This document shows, in pieces, positions 30,338 through 45,214 of a stretch of 64,000 nt of DNA. The stretch is from contig NMRB01000807.1 of the NCBI GenBank assembly GCA_002633025.1, positions 93,220 through 157,219 on the forward strand. The letters run 5' to 3'. The position numbers and the translations under genes are program-made. Position 1 is the stretch's first letter; every line of letters begins with the position of its first letter. Under the pieces are notes generated by a model. It was not told the DNA's origin. It searched no databases and worked only from the letters and a program-made list of their open reading frames with translations. This DNA comes from Notospermus geniculatus. Lineage: Eukaryota > Nemertea > Pilidiophora > Heteronemertea > Lineidae.

Positions 30338-30518
30338 CCAGGGACGTATTTAGCTTTTTGGTCCGGTGGGTGGGGGCAAAAACCTCTCTGGGGTGGGGTG
30401 GCTGGGGGCAGAAGACTTTTTTGCCGTTTTTTGCCCAAAATCCGCATGAAAATCACGTTTTTTGGTTGGCTCGGGGGGGGGCAANCCCCCCCCCCCCCCC
30501 CAATAAATACGGCCCTGG
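30338..30518. mobile_element. MITE with ccagggacgtattta ends
   Basis: ccagggacgtatttag at the left; aataaatacggccctgg at the right. The interior is G-rich (gggtgggggcaaaaac) and contains an N at 30485 between a run of G and a run of C, where the sequence is unreliable. Confidence 0.7.
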
Positions 30519-32696
30519 ATTCTGTTAAACTTGCCTGTGGAATTAAATTTGTCCCAGTTGCCATGATGTAGCCTTCAGTGCCCGTCCAAACTTATCACAT
30601 TTACGCATGAGGCCATCGTTATCATTACGACTGGTTCCCACCAGGTGATGTATCGATGTCACCTGTAACCATTATCGTTACACGGCAATACACATTCAAA
30701 TTCCCCTGAGATGACCTTAAACCACGGAAGCGACAAATCTGACTGCACATTTATTGTTCAAAAACTTGCAAAAAAACCAACGCAACGAAGCTGATCTTGC
30801 TGACTCGGATGCAATGAGAATTATTTTACGGGTAGTGTCCTGAAGTTTGTTGATTCTGATAAAGCCTGAAAGTGACATTTCCCGTGGATCTGTATTCCCA
30901 AGCGTTGCCATCTCTGCAACCTCGTCCTAAAGGGCTCTTCTTATGTTGTTAAGACAGAATATCAAGCAGAAATGACGGTTGTGGACGAGAATCGTTGCTG
31001 CTGATTTGGTTCATTACGGTTTGTTGATCCTCAGGAGGGAATTGAATTTATTGCCGGAAATTGAATAGTTTTGCTGTTAACTGTAGATACACCAGAACAA
31101 ATAATCTGTTGATCCCCAGCGAATGTTTTTGGAAAGAATTAATTTCATATCCAACCGTTGCTGTCGGGGAGTGCATTCTTCAAAAGAAAAGATATCGACA
31201 GTTTTATGCGTTTTCCTTTTTCATTACTTTGGCAGTATTTATTACAACAGATCAATATGCGAAGGTTCATAATGAAAAGAGCAACTTTATTAATAAAGTT
31301 TACCATGACGGGTGAATAAAGTGATTAATAATGGATAATTCATGTTGTTACAGTTCTCTGGTAGTTCAATAAACGACGAGAATGCTGTGTGAATGTGTGC
31401 TGAATTGCTTCCTTTGTTGCATCTCCCAGGGGGGAAAGTCTGGGGTATGGTGTTGATTTCATCATAACATTAACCTGAAGGTGTTCAGCTGATATTGTAC
31501 AATTACGATCTCAGCGATTGATCTGTTGTCGTCAGAGAGATGGCAGCAATGTCTATAAAAGTGAAAAAACAACCGTAAACCTTGCCAAAAATAGGCTTCA
31601 AATTATTATCCTTCCATGCAATGCCATTGGCCAGTGGTTCATTCAGGTAACCTGCTCGACTCGCCACGAGCATTCAGCAACGCAGCAGGCTACAACAGCA
31701 AAGAAACCATTCCAGCTGGAATCATGGCGAACACTTTGGCATGGCCTGTGGTCAGGCATTTTACACCACAAAAGGACATTCTCCAGTCTCGCCAACGGCG
31801 GGAGATACGAACATGAGACTTACCTCAGTACATCTCCCGATCACTTATTCGCGATCCAAGCTGCAGAACAACCTGAAATCCCAGCGGATGAGAATGGTAA
31901 TCGGCATTGCACTCCAGGCGCCCTCATCTTGCGAGAACCGTCCCCTGATGCTATTTTTATTGTATAGTGGCCTGCCCGGACGGTATTCTATTCTTACCAT
32001 TGACCAATCATGTGAATGGTTCTTAACCATAATAGCAACCATTAAGAAGAAATAAGATCCTTTTTTTTCGTTTTAGTGCGGACACGTTCGGCATTTCTGA
32101 TTAGACTTGGCGCTACAAGTAAATTGCACCAGACTCTGGCCAATAATGGAGCTATATCAATAATTTCTCCTTGACAGGGTAATCTGAGCAGAATGATGCC
32201 AATAGTCTGAACGACCATGAGTCGTGTCCGATTGGACCAAGTCAGCCACGAGGACAGGTGATGCTGTCGAGTATCGGCAAGACAACACTCATTTTCTTTC
32301 GCAGATGTCGATGACAAGCATCGATCACGAACTACTGGGTTCACTTCTAAACAAACAATGCAAGTTTCCAACAACCTTGACATTGGTTGCCAGCAAAAGA
32401 ACCTACTTCGTCTGACACGCGATCTCCCAGTGATAATGACATCGAAGAAATCAATGTACCAATTCCACGGAGAGGCTCTGCGTAAAACGACACTGAATAC
32501 AATAAAATGCTTTTAGATTTGACACGTCTTTGATGATGAATATGGATATTGGGACTAAAATTAATTTACGTTGAATGCATTCGACTTAATGCGCTCATCT
32601 TGAAGTAAATTTCATTTTGCTGTCAAGGCTGGCATGAAGCAAATGAATAAACTGAGCCGTATGGCGCAGGTTATACACGTAAAGTCTGGCAACAGC

Positions 32697-32898
32697 TAAC
32701 TTTGACCCAATGGAATGCGGAAGTTAGGAAATTGATACTTGGATTTTCCACGGACCTTTAATCACACGCGGCTATTGAATAACCAGTGGACAGCGCGAAC
32801 AATAGGGGAACGATCACAAATGGTCGACAGGAATGATTCAAAACCGCAAAGCTCTGCCACATTACATGACTTCCGCATTCCATTGGGTCGAAGTTAGA
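32697..32898. repeat. Inverted repeat ending at an N
   Basis: gctaactttgacccaatgga at the left is the near-inverse of tccattgggtcgaagttaga just before the N at 32880. The arms are about 32 bases; the join may be artificial. Confidence 0.6.
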
Positions 32899-33300
32899 TN
32901 AAATAAAACGGGCCTAGTATGTTTCAGACTACTATATTCCGATCTAAAGGAGCCAATTCTGAATAACCTACCCCAAATTATGTCTTGATAGCCCACATTT
33001 ACATGTTACAGGGTGTTTTTATTACGCACTACCAGCTTGTCCCATGGTCCCACTGTACAGTTTTTCCTGGACCTAGCCCTCAACAAACACACGATGCACT
33101 CGGCGACAATGGCGGCACACTGTGGCTGACCTCGCTTCACAAGGAGACTCTTTATTGGCAGACTTTCCAGTCTTGCAGGCAGATGGTGACACATACGATA
33201 ATAATCTATACCCAGAGTAATTTCGGTAGTCCTGGGAAAAAATCAAAGCCTGCTGCTTGCCGTTTCTAAATTTCAACAACATGTACATCTACATGTATAT

Positions 33301-33440
33301 AAGATGTTTGCATGTGATGTCACAGCGGCCATGTTGGAGGCATACAACAAAAGAACATACTTTCAAAACAATAGAAGTTAATCTCCGTGGACCGTGACTG
33401 GTGAAAAATTCTTTTGTTTATTCCTCCAATATGGCCACGG
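33301..33440. mobile_element. MITE family I, copy 1
   Basis: The ends ggccatgttggagg and cctccaatatggcc are inverse, with caacaaaagaac and ttcttttgttt just inside. A copy about 90 percent alike is at 51501-51645. Confidence 0.82.
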
Positions 33441-35115
33441 TTCAAACACTCCATACTCATCTTCCCACACTCCCAATGATGCGTTTTTGGTATGGCCTGG
33501 TGAGGCCCACGACACTCAGCGATGATTCAAATGTTGTTTGAGTAGGCGGGCCGTGCCTAAACTCCTACCCTTGTAGGCGATGGCAGCATGCGGTAATGAG
33601 AACAAAGAATCTCCTCAACCAGGTCACGAGGTGCAATATTTCGCAACTCAATCAACCAGTAGATGTGACATAACGTACAAACATGTACTGTACCTGATGT
33701 GTATTTACTATCAGCTAACAGTAAGTGCGATATAGAAGTACTAAAAAGATATACAACATGTACATGTATGTAAATTTGCCAACTGTGTATTGTTTGAACG
33801 ACGTACACTGTAAACACACAATGTATTCTTGACGGCCTGACGTGTCGCCGTGGATGTCAACACGGTCAGTAATAGGTTTTGGTGTTCCTTCTTGCATTAC
33901 TGACCAACAATGCCCTTAATGTTGTTACATATGGAAGAGGAATACGCAGGCTCTCATCGAGGTCCTGCGTGATCAAAAAAACACAATAAGCTGGAATACG
34001 AATCCACATGTAGGTAGACATTGTAGAGTAAAAAATATTGCCGTTACTAAGAAAAGAAGAAGGGTATTAATTTTTTAAAGTACTGTACATATACAAGGAT
34101 TAGGATACATATCCCTTCGATTTTTTTTTTCTCGAAAAAAACCCAGTCGTAGCGATATTTTGCCTCCAATAAGCTCATATCTTATGCTGAACTTTATGTA
34201 CGGGAACGCACTTTTATAATTCGGCGTAGCCCCGTATTTGTATTTCATTTTTCCGTCAGGGCCGACGCTATAGCATTATTGGCCCTGGTAAAGTACGGAG
34301 GAGGCCATCACAAGCTACTCAAAAAATAGCTAAACGACGTACCCCCGTCGTTCTGCACTGCGGTTTCGGAGGAGTTGTTGCAAATTACGCGAAATCGCTA
34401 CGTGTATTAACAAAGATTCATCGACACATGAAATATTTTTCGGCTATAAAAATGTTTTTGATAGCTGCACAATGCAGGGTAAGAATGACGGAAGTTTGAT
34501 CCAGAAAGTTCATTATTCCTCTTTAATTTTCCAATATGCAGTAAATTGACGCAATTTGGATGAAGGAAATCATGTCAAGAGCAATCATTATCTTTAAAAG
34601 TCATGACGATCATTTCGACGAATCATGGGAAAATGACAAGATAAACAGCAGAATAATCTACATCAAAATAAGCGGGACGATGACTTGAAAAGCTCAGCAG
34701 TGTATAATCCGATTGACTCAAGGACATCAAACGTCAGTTATGGATTGTTTACTTCATTTTAAACGCTGGCGTGTCTCTTCAATTTATGTGTTAGCAACGC
34801 GAATCAATTTTCCTATCACGAACGCTGATTGCGTGTTCAAATGATTTTGTAACGCTTAAGACGAATGTTCTGTTTGCGACTGGGAAGATCAGTGTAGACT
34901 CACGGTTCAGTGTTCACATAATTCACAAATCACACGTCTAAGTATATTTCCTTTAGAGTTCTAGCTACAGTGTGCTCGTTTATGAACGGTAAATATTGGA
35001 GATGTTTTCCCATACTAAGACGTTTCATTCCATGAGTTGTTTACAGCACTATATCAATCCAGTAGTGATGCAAAGATCGCGTTGATGGCCGAAAACGAGG
35101 TTGTTTGTGACGAGG

Positions 35116-35370
35116 TAATACCCCAATCACACTGAGCTAGTTCTCAGTACGTTCTTGAAAATTTTGTTGAACGGGCTCAAACTGTGTGCGAACGGAGTGG
35201 ACATAGTGGCAACTTTTTACAGTCTTTTTACGAACTTCATGGACGGGAAGCGTGCTCCAGAACATCGATGCATTATTTTGCCAAGCGTTGCACGTTCTAG
35301 CCCGTTTTGCGATTTTTTTAGGAAGGGACAGGACGTCTTGAGAACCACTTCAGTGTGACAGGCCCTTAAC
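35116..35370. mobile_element. MITE family H, copy 1
   Basis: Left end ccccaatcacactgagctag; right end cttcagtgtgacaggccc, imperfect inverse ends. The interior (acgaacttcatggacgggaa, tagcccgttttgcg) is unique sequence shared in inverse orientation with 57558-57802. Confidence 0.85.
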
Positions 35371-38142
35371 GTTCTTTATTACTGCATGTCGCCGCCATCC
35401 GCTGGCTGCGAAATTAATCGTTGCAGTCTACTTAAAAATAAGCAACGTGCGTGATTTTGCGAAGAGTTCCGTGATTGTGACATCTTGTCTAGCCTTTAAA
35501 TCAACCGTGCAGCGACATGCTAATATAACTAATCGGCAATAAACACAAAAAGTCACAGTCTCCGCAACACCTTTGTGCAGTATACCTTTGATATGATATC
35601 TATCAAGATCAGCGTTTTTAATGTTAACACGGATATCGTGTCACCAGAAATGTTTGCACCTTGGTGACGTTCAGTAAACACACTTGTCAACGCATTACGA
35701 AAGCAACCATAACAAATTTCCTGTTACCAAGAGATGACACATTGAGAGCCGATGTCATATTGATAAGATCTACTGTAGCAGCTGTCTCTACTATTTCTTC
35801 GCTCTTACTTGATAACGTAATGGGAAAAAATATGACCTCCCGCCCATCGCAAAAATGCAGGCGATGAAATCCTTAATCGATGAAACCATAATTACTTCCT
35901 TCGATGGAAATCGTTTTTGCTATAGCTTCTCCAACTGGGTAAAGGAAAACCGAAATCCGGAATGTCAAGCAGATATGTGACCGTTAGTTAACCTAGCCAA
36001 GGCAAAAATTTGCCTCATTAAACGCCAACAGCACCTGAGGGCAGGGTAGGCAGCTATTTTTTGCTCCATCAACGTCATCTTGCGAACACACTTATCCCCA
36101 TGCGTTGCCTGCCATGTGAGTGGTTGGTAGTGGCTTCGAGAATCGCGCGCATTTACAGTGCATCACCGCTTTGTTTTCCCCTTCTGGCCAAAATGTATGG
36201 CCGACTTTCATTAGGGGTCAAGTGATATAACTAACTGATTTTACTCACTGATTCCTGTACATTTACACTCTGTGCTTCTTGTAAAAGAAGTTTAAAGCGA
36301 ATTGATAGCGGATTGTATTTACATTTGACTGGTGTTTGTAAACACAAAATTTCAGCCAATCAGATTGCACGAACATTTCTTTGTTGACATTCTGGAGAAG
36401 TTTGTTTACATTTTTTCCCCGAAAATTCGTCCTCTTTCAAATTCTATTTCTAAATCAATTTTTTTTTCGATATCAATTCGCTTCAATAAAAGCAGTAAAA
36501 TTCAAATTTCGACTCCTTTATCGAGCAATTCTTTATGAGGTATTGTTTTGTCTTAATTAACTAAATAAGGGGAAATGTTGAAAATGTCTTTTGTCTGCGT
36601 GGTGTGCATTGAATCGTTACAATGTACTTACTTACATGATTACAGCACTTTACTAATTGAACAGACTAAGAAAGCACGTGAAAAGGTTTTGCAACAGAAG
36701 CAGCATCGTAGACGTTCGTACACGTTGTGTACGTGATGTCGAAGTATCGAGTGAACAGTAGTTTAACCCAATATCGGTGAGTACACGTCGCTAACGTGTG
36801 ATATCTAATCCTAATATAAAGTGACAGCTAATGTCGATGTCACTTTTTAGATGGAGATAAACCGTTTTGAACCCGAAAGCATCACACCTTCATTTTCATT
36901 CGATACATGTTGAAAAAGGCGCCAATGCATGCTGTCAGGTCAGGCAGCATTGCATATTAGGTAAAATGTCTCAAGAATTTTTGGCTTCGCATAGCTCGTC
37001 GTTTTTTTACACAGTGTCTTGATAATGATAACATAATGAATGTTTTGTTAAGTCACTTCTCTTAGAGTAATTATTTCATTGATTACAAAACCCCTCCTCT
37101 GTAGTCCGGCATTTTCTGTTTACGCATCTTGGAGTACTCCATTTGATAATATTGTAGGGAAGGATATTGTCAGGTATCGCCGCAGGAATCGCGTGGAAAT
37201 GTTTGCTTAAGTGAAGCAAAGATGGCGTATTTATGTCTGGAAATACAGTTTTCTTGATTCGTTTGCTGGCCTTTCCCTTGCGTTCGAATGCATAAGCTCT
37301 CACTGCTTTGCTCAATAAGCTGTTAGTTTTCAAATATCCAATATGTCCAATAGAAAGACATCCCCTTATTCGAGACAAACCTTTATGCGAAGCGCGGAAA
37401 GATATTGCCTTTAGGCAAATTCTTCCTAACAACAGGTTTAGAGTAGAAAAAAGGTAACATCCATGGCGAGGCTAACAAGATTTGGAGAGAAAAAATATGC
37501 CAAATCTCCTTTTTTGCACCTGCGCCTTGCACCTCATTATTTTGTTTGTCATACTCGTGGGCGGCCAGAGGAATAATTTGAATGAAGAGGTAAATTAACC
37601 ATGTGTAGCTCCACAAAGAGTGACATTAACGAGATGATATTCCGTCTCATTTTATTAAACTGAACAACATCATCGTGGTTGCAGCACTTTTGTTCCCGTA
37701 TGCAGCCAGACAACAGAAAGTACATGTACATGTACATGTATATGCTCATACTCCACGCAGCGCTGAAATTTTTTGATACTTGGACGAAATTTTAACACTG
37801 CTATTGACGCTAGTCGCCATCTTGAACATCTTGACGTCATCGTCGGTGGGGCCGCCATCTTTTTGGTCTTTCATGTGACGCGAACTTCTTTTTCAAAATG
37901 ATATTATTTGCAGAAAACAATATTTATCTGGTCGAAAATGAAACAGAATAACTTTATTATTACTTTACATGTACGTATATTTACCGTCGATACTAGTGTT
38001 GATATCCTCGCCACCTAGCGTCGAGTTTGGTATATGCTGCATGAATACATCAATTTGAGAGAACCTGTTGCAGTAAGTTAATACCGAATCAATCAAACCA
38101 ATGCAAGATCTGACACCCACTCCTTTTCAACAAACACACTCC

Positions 38143-38529
38143 TTAAAGGGACTAGGAAAAAATTTTCAAGCTTCGGTCAATTACAAAATGCTAGTCTTTC
38201 ATGATAAATTCCCACCGTCAATTCACTTTTTCAATTAAGTGTTAATTACTGGCACCCAGACAAATCAGTTATCACCACACCATGGAGCATTCACCACGTC
38301 ACTGGGAACCTAATCAACATAATAGAGTACAAGCTCGCTCCATACAATACATACAGCGATGAGGTTCCCAGTGACGTGGTGAATACTCCATGGTGTGGTG
38401 ATGACTGATTTGTCTGGGTGCCAGTAATTAACACTTAATTGAAAAAGTGAATTGACGGTGGGAATATATCATGAAAGACTAGCATTTTGTAATAACCGAA
38501 GCTTGAAAAAAATTTCCTAGTCCCTTTAA
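38143..38529. mobile_element. Long foldback element G, about 165-base arms
   Basis: taaagggactaggaaaaaat at the left and its inverse at the right (..tttcctagtcccttta) start arms that match almost throughout, including cacccagacaaatcagt and ccaccacgtcactgggaacc types. The centre is about 45 bases. Confidence 0.88.
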
Positions 38530-38895
38530 TTTCTTGGCATGTACCGTCACCATTCACGTACCTTATCCCATAATACTCCGAAACCACCTGCCTTATCTTG
38601 CAAATCACCTGCGGCCGTTTCCTGCGATATCTGGCGATGTATCTACTTGCACAATCAGTGCTGCCCAATCAGGCTCCATCCTCGGTCATCTTGTCACGGT
38701 TACACCGCAAGCCATCAAACAATCATGTAATCAAGACATCAGTTTTCTTCATCTTGTGTAGGGAAGTGAGGCAGCGTCGTGTAGCTGCTGAGTGCGGATA
38801 CGATGGCTTCATGAAATTTACACTATAAAATGAACACTCCAACAGGTAGTTAGCTCCCGCTTATGTGAAAGAAATGTACGGCCAGACAAGTCTAA

Positions 38896-39118
38896 CGCTA
38901 GGAATCCACTGCTGATTTTCTGCTTTGCGACTTGCGTTGCAACCTGCTACGATTGAATACGACCGCAAGGAACTGATACCGGTCGCCGACTGAAATTGAT
39001 CACATCTTCGCCATTGGTGGAAATCACGTCTCGCTAGTCCACTGCGACGATCGAGTGCCCAGTTGCAAAGCAAGTCGCAACGCAAAATCAGCTTGAAAAT
39101 CAATGGTGGATTCCTAGC
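38896..39118. mobile_element. MITE with ctaggaatccac ends
   Basis: ctaggaatccactgctgatt and ggtggattcctag are inverse ends. Inside, gcgacttgcgttgcaac is echoed by gttgcaaagcaagtcgc. Confidence 0.72.
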
Positions 39119-41454
39119 TTTAAGCTCTAAAACAATCGGTAATTGCAAGATTCCCAAACCACTCACAGAGTGTGGCCAATCTTGGCGTACGGTCAATGTG
39201 GTGGTTTCATGTGGACGACGTTCCGCAATTTAATTTAGCTCAAGCTTCGATTGAAGTATTCGCTTTGTACTTTTTGATGCTCATTGATTCGAGGAATAGC
39301 TCATCAAACTCAGCTGACAAACACATCAATGGAAAACGATATCCTATACCGACCGTCGGTGAAATCGCTTTGAAAACAAACTATACATTTAGAAAAGAGT
39401 CCTTAATCTCGCAAATTGATAACCCGTGCGTCAATTGACTGTGTAATTGAAAATCTTCCCTCCCCAGGCGCTTCAAACGTTGAAAAAATCATTAGATATT
39501 GTTGAGGAGACTCTTAGAAAAATTACATTAGTTTGAGCGTTTGATCGGTTCGGGGGCTAATAGGTTTTTGATGCTGCAGGCGATGGCGTCTTCGTAGCCC
39601 GCATGCGTGAAGAGACACACAAAAACGCGGCGAGAGACCCTGAAGTGTCGATTTTTAAACCAGAAACGGCAAGCATGTTAGCCTTCCATAAGCTGGCAGT
39701 ATCACATACAGATCGCTTTTACCATCGATTGGTGTCACTCGCAAGGGTATCGGCGGATCGGAGCGAGAATGGCCAAGGTGGTATTTCGACCAAACTATCT
39801 TTCATTCGTTCAATATATTATGTTTGAAATCAAAAGTATTGACGGGTCAGCCAATGTAATTTGCCGCCCTGCTGGTTTTTGATCAATCGCAGCCGCGAGG
39901 ATAGCCAATCGGCTGAGATGTGCGTCTCGTCGTGGGTTAACACTGTAATTGATGAGTACTGGCCCAAATCTTGTCGCATGTAAATCATGTCCGAGAAGTG
40001 GCTGTTAATTCAGCAATGGCTAGTGCGTGATGCATAACGAAAGTGACCAGTCACCAAAACCAATTACAAAAAATCACGCCAATAACCAGCCAGTGGCAAG
40101 CGCAAACTAATTCATTCGTTTAGAACTCCCGACAAACTCGTCCCCAGTGGGTTTACGTACCTACAACACCACTGGAAAGGGCTGCGGCCGGTACTACTTT
40201 AGGAATACTCCGCATGCGCGTTGTCAGGGGTTTGGTTACATCAGCGCATCGATAAATACTAATTTTGAGGCGAATCACACCAAGGCTGGCACCCGCGGCA
40301 TGACGTCAAATAGTTCCCAACTAACTATTCGTTGAAATTGGTCTAATACTCAAACAACTTCGTGTTTTGGGGTATTATATGGCTTTTAAGCATATATGAT
40401 ATTTTTGAGTCATCATTACGAAATATTGCGTGAAACAAATATTTTGGCACGCTGCCAGTGGTTGACCAGAAATTCTGGTCAAGGCGTAGCCCTTTCCAGA
40501 GATATCCTTGGATGAGGTAGATCTGGGTACGAGATTGAACTCCCGACTGAATTTCTGCAAATTATCCGAAAAGTGAAATCTGGCTGACACAAGTTTTCAT
40601 AATAAAGTGACATCCTAATAGTGGAAAAGCACGTTACATATCACAAAGGATGAAGGGTTGTCGCAGTATTATTAGTTATTTTTTGTGAATGGATTCCTGA
40701 TGTGATATCAAACAACCCACACAACGTCGTAATATGAGACGGAAGCATCCTTCGCCAAAGACATCAAGTGCTTGTCAGACAAAATGACATCTGTAAAACT
40801 GAGTCGTGAAGGTCGCCTACTTCAGTGGGTTTCTTCCGTCTGTAATGTAATTTTATATTCACCTCATGTATTCATAAACCGAACGTAATACGAGCACAGT
40901 ACCGAACACACCATGACAGGCTTCGGAATCGCACAGGAGGATTCCCTCGGGGCTTGTTGATTTGTCGTCACGCCGGAAGGCTCAGAAAGAGAATTTGTGT
41001 TGGTGAGAAGGATTATCCTTGGGGATATTGAGGTAATGTAATATTACGTCGTCGTATGCAGGAAGTGGTTTAAATTTTGTTTCATCATTAGCTACCCAAT
41101 GTTTGAAATAAGTCATTCGCAATCAAGAAAGACCGACTTTGCTTAGACAACTCCTTTTTCCGTCGTTATACGTACTTTTATCGGCGACCCACCCACAGTA
41201 GTCACGGTGCAACTGAAAGTACATGACGTCTAGTCCTAGCTGCCTACCCTCGGAGATAACAGTGACACTTTATCCAGGCGTGTCACATGCACCGAGTATT
41301 GTTCACCTAACGGTTCGATTCAATAATTTATCACCTGCGATCACGCCTAATCGATTGTGGATCAGCGATCGAAGCTGTCGTTCAATGGATTGACTGATGA
41401 AAGGAATGCGAACTGCATCCATGATTACTAGAAAGATGAATAATACAATGCCCC

Positions 41455-41583
41455 AAGGCACGAAAAGTTTACCTTGGCAAGCTTCGTCTGCCGTTGCCCC
41501 GAGACATGAAAATGTTCCCCTGACAAAGTTTGTCTGCTATAGCCCCGAGACATGAAAATACTTCCCTGGGAAAGATTGTCTGA
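41455..41583. repeat. Three tandem copies of a unit of about 47 bp
   Basis: gccccgagacatgaaaat recurs with the following gtttgtctgc segment; the first copy is diverged (gccccaaggcacgaaaag). On the minus strand the copies read as open but I see no known domain. Confidence 0.65.
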
Positions 41584-43224
41584 TATGTTAAAAATGCTAC
41601 ATGACAACATCGTAAGTGTATCTCCATGAACGATTTTTTTGTGAAAAATAACACACAACACAAATTCATACATGACATATTCAACATTTTCTTCCACTTA
41701 TGTAGAGGAATCAGCTCCTTTGGATGCGTAAAAGCGTAAAATGCGGAAAAGCTTCATTTATGAACGGACTTTTGTGTTCTTTAAGGTGTTTGTATAGACA
41801 CAAGGCTTGTAGAGACGATGGTTTATGTAAGTCAAGACACACTGTAGGTCATTTTCATACCTGTTTTCACACCGCAGGCAGGCAGATAGTCTACCAAATA
41901 TCGGCAAAAATTCGCCACAAAATCATCCAAAAAATGGTCAGTTTAGATCAGTTCGAAGAATCCCTCCTTTCACACGTGGCTTGACAATAGTTAGGGCAAG
42001 TGGTGAAAAATCAAGCGATTCCGTCCAGCGGTTTCCTGCGAACCGCGTTCAAATCGCGAAAAATTGCCCCAATCCTAGCGAAATCAATAGAGCACCGCGA
42101 AGCGCGCGTGTCATAACAAATGCCATGATAAAGAATCAACTGGGAACGATCTGTGGCGAGGGGCAACGTTTCCACCTTCTCTTCTCGTTGCCGCCTCGTG
42201 GCAAGTAAGGAAATATGAGTGTAATTTTTACCTCCGACAGCCTCGAGCCTGACAGCCTCGATTTTAGGCATCTTGCTTCACGTTCTTGCAAGAGAACGAT
42301 AAAAATTAGCTTTTGATAAGTCAAATTATCATCGCTGTCACCAGACCACCCTGGAACATCCAACGACAGGAAACCCAATATTTCGAAGCTACCGCTTCAA
42401 AAGACGTTCACCACTGTGATCACCAACACATACCCATCAGCTTCAAGCTAAACCAATATAAAGGCCACCTCAAACTCTAATTGAAAAATCGATTTCCTGC
42501 TGCTTCACTAGGCTGCTTTGAATTGCAATCCGAAATGGCCGGCCATTAGGGACAATGGGGGATTATCGTACAGTGTAGTTCAATATCAAAGGTGTCTGAA
42601 TACATCATAGACGTCTTGAGAAAATTATGAAATATAACATAATGAGGTGATCCATATGAAAATGACTCTGCAGGCTTTGATCATGTGAAAATCATTAGAA
42701 ATCCTTTGAAGGACCAGTTAGCACATTATAGTTGTAGATAATGAGTTTTCAGGGGAGCGTGACGTTCTTTAACTCGGGAAAGCTAATTGGCAATATTATA
42801 CAAGTTCTTCCGATGTCAATATTTCTCAGACACGTTGATTGCAAGGCATTTTTTCCATGTAGCTCAGCGAAACATTATGGAATTTTATGGTGGTTATCAA
42901 CACCAACATTATATTGGGAGGGATGACGGATGCAAAAGCATGGCCAATATTATGTAATCATACAATGCTACTTCTAAGTCTGCCCTTCCCCTCAGCCAAT
43001 CACAATAATCATTACTACAAGTAACAAGCGCACTGATTGGTTCCCACATTTTTGCATTCGCCAGTGTTGCTTACCTGAATTTAGTAATGATGGAGACGAG
43101 GTTTTTATGATTATATCAGAGGGTCAACTCGAGAGGCTACTGTAGTATTTTCTTAGAGCCAGAACAACCTGTGCCACTTTGGTTATTTTGGAACTGATAT
43201 ATCAAAATGAAGCTTGCAAAGAAC

Positions 43225-43276
43225 TCTGTTCAACAAGCACCTTACATGACTTAAGTAGTTTTATGAATACGGGCCC
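43225..43276. mobile_element. Solitary end of a family B/C MITE
   Basis: gacttaagtagttttatgaa followed by tacgggccc matches the right end of families B and C, with no facing left end nearby. Confidence 0.55.
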
Positions 43277-43432
43277 AGCCCCACAGTCTGTTGTGTTTCG
43301 CATGCTCCCTAGAAACTCTAAACGGTAACTAAGTGTGATTTGAAGAAGCAAAAATATTTCTTGTTCTTATCAAATCAGCATAAAATGCCTATATCTTAGC
43401 ATTTGGCTAAAATTCATCAAAAATACTTTTTT

Positions 43433-43518
43433 TCAGAGCCAGAACGACCTATGTGCAAAAAAGTGTTTTAGCTTCTCCTGTAAAATAAAAAAATGCACTT
43501 AGGTTGTTCTGGCTCTGA
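43433..43518. mobile_element. Small hairpin, cagagccagaacgacct ends
   Basis: cagagccagaacgacct and aggttgttctggctctg are inverse; the first arm is also repeated directly at about 43156 (agagccagaacaacct). Confidence 0.65.
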
Positions 43519-45214
43519 CCCTTCATATAAAGAGTAAATGAGAGCTTGCATAAGTTTTGCACGTGCAAGTGTACATATCTGATCGAAATATGGTCATCCA
43601 TCTCCGAGATACTGACAGGAAAGCGTTTCTGTCCGCTGGACATCAAAGCGACGACCAGGCGCAGTATCAGATTGACACTGACACTGCGACTAGTGTATGG
43701 TGCACTTTGCACAGGGAATACCGTATGTAATTCCATAGTTCTACACAATCTCGCTAATAGCATTGTGCTAACTGACTACAGTCGCATTACTCTACTTCAA
43801 AGTCGTGACAAGGCTATTCTCTTGCAGCGGTTCAAAGGCAAGTTGCAGGGCGCGGAAATGGACATGTTCAAACGTGGGCGTAGCGAAGTAAATTATGCAA
43901 ACACACGTTTAGCTGAGTATATGATTTCCCTTTTTCGGCCGGAAAGGACTTAGAACTTACTCCCACAGTGATTGATAGCGAAATAAAGGCACGCTGGTTC
44001 GCGGGAATGGTACTTAGTCAAACAGAATAATAGTACTTACACTTCGACTGAAATGAATAACGGTACAAATGTGCTTACTCAAACTGTATAAATACCTTTA
44101 TTGTTCTTTCTGTTTTCCTTTTTCAACCGACAGGTGGCTCACTTGACCGAAACCAGTTTGAGAACGCAGCCCATCCGTAACCTGTCATGGTCGTGTTTCG
44201 GACATATAGAATAAGCCATTATCCAGAGAAATTAAGTTGAAAAAAAGGTGGTCGATGCGTCACCTATATAATCTATAATTTATAATTAATGCTGTTGTAA
44301 TGAGATTAAGAAATCAATAACTAGTCTTGGTGGATAGCTGGATCTGAAGTTATCACATTGCTTCGTCTGGATCAAACAAAAGTTACCTTAAGTCAGCGGA
44401 CTTGCGCATCCTTGGATTATGTGCCTTGGAGCAGTTATTAATTAACGCGTACGCTAATAGCTGTTATCTTGTCTTTGCGCTGATATGCACCCTTGAGGGA
44501 AGTAATGATCAGTTCAATACCTCTGACAGTAAATCAATGTCCCTGCTCCTGCTATACTGTACCTCACAGCAGGAATCGTGCAACCCAATAATATGATGGC
44601 GATAAAATGTTACAGGAAATCTCGGACGACCAGACAATAAACCATTAGTGTCCAAAATCGGCGATATTTGACAGGACATACCTTCTCTTACATTACAATA
44701 CCGATTTTTTTCAATAACAGACTGGTGAAAGAGCCTGGCGTGTCTGTTACGTGTACATACATTGCAGAAGTTTTTTGGGGTCGAGGTTTAGAAAATTAGA
44801 TAGCGAGTCATAATGGTGCCTAATCATTAGATCACAGCATTGTTCATGTCAAGAGTATTAAAAAACATCTTCCCGCACCTTCATACACCTGATTCCTTTG
44901 CAATTCCACTGCCCTTATTGTAGTTATGTTTTTTGCGTTACTTTTTAACTACATGACCACTGGTAGGTTGTGTCGGACAAAGTAGTGTATTATTTCTAAG
45001 GGGTGCTTAATTTCCTATGATGTTGTTTGTTTTTGGCAAGCTGATACCAATGATGGCAGCTCCTGTTGCCCATACGACCAGGGATACTGAGAAGTTTTCT
45101 TTTTTTATTGAAAAAGGTCAACAGTCAGAAAACATTGCTTCGATAGTAGGCCTATACGTATTTACTGATCTTACTAACGCTATCAGTGCTAACTCATGTT
45201 ACAAGTAGGCTACA

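Noticed and set aside
30460-30502. Run of G, an N, and a run of C as a quadruplex-type structure
   Set aside because: The N falls exactly at the switch from G to C, so the stretch may be a failed join of two strands.
31518-31967. 149-codon plus-strand frame as a gene
   Set aside because: No recognisable motif, overlapping open frames in the other phases, no splice context.
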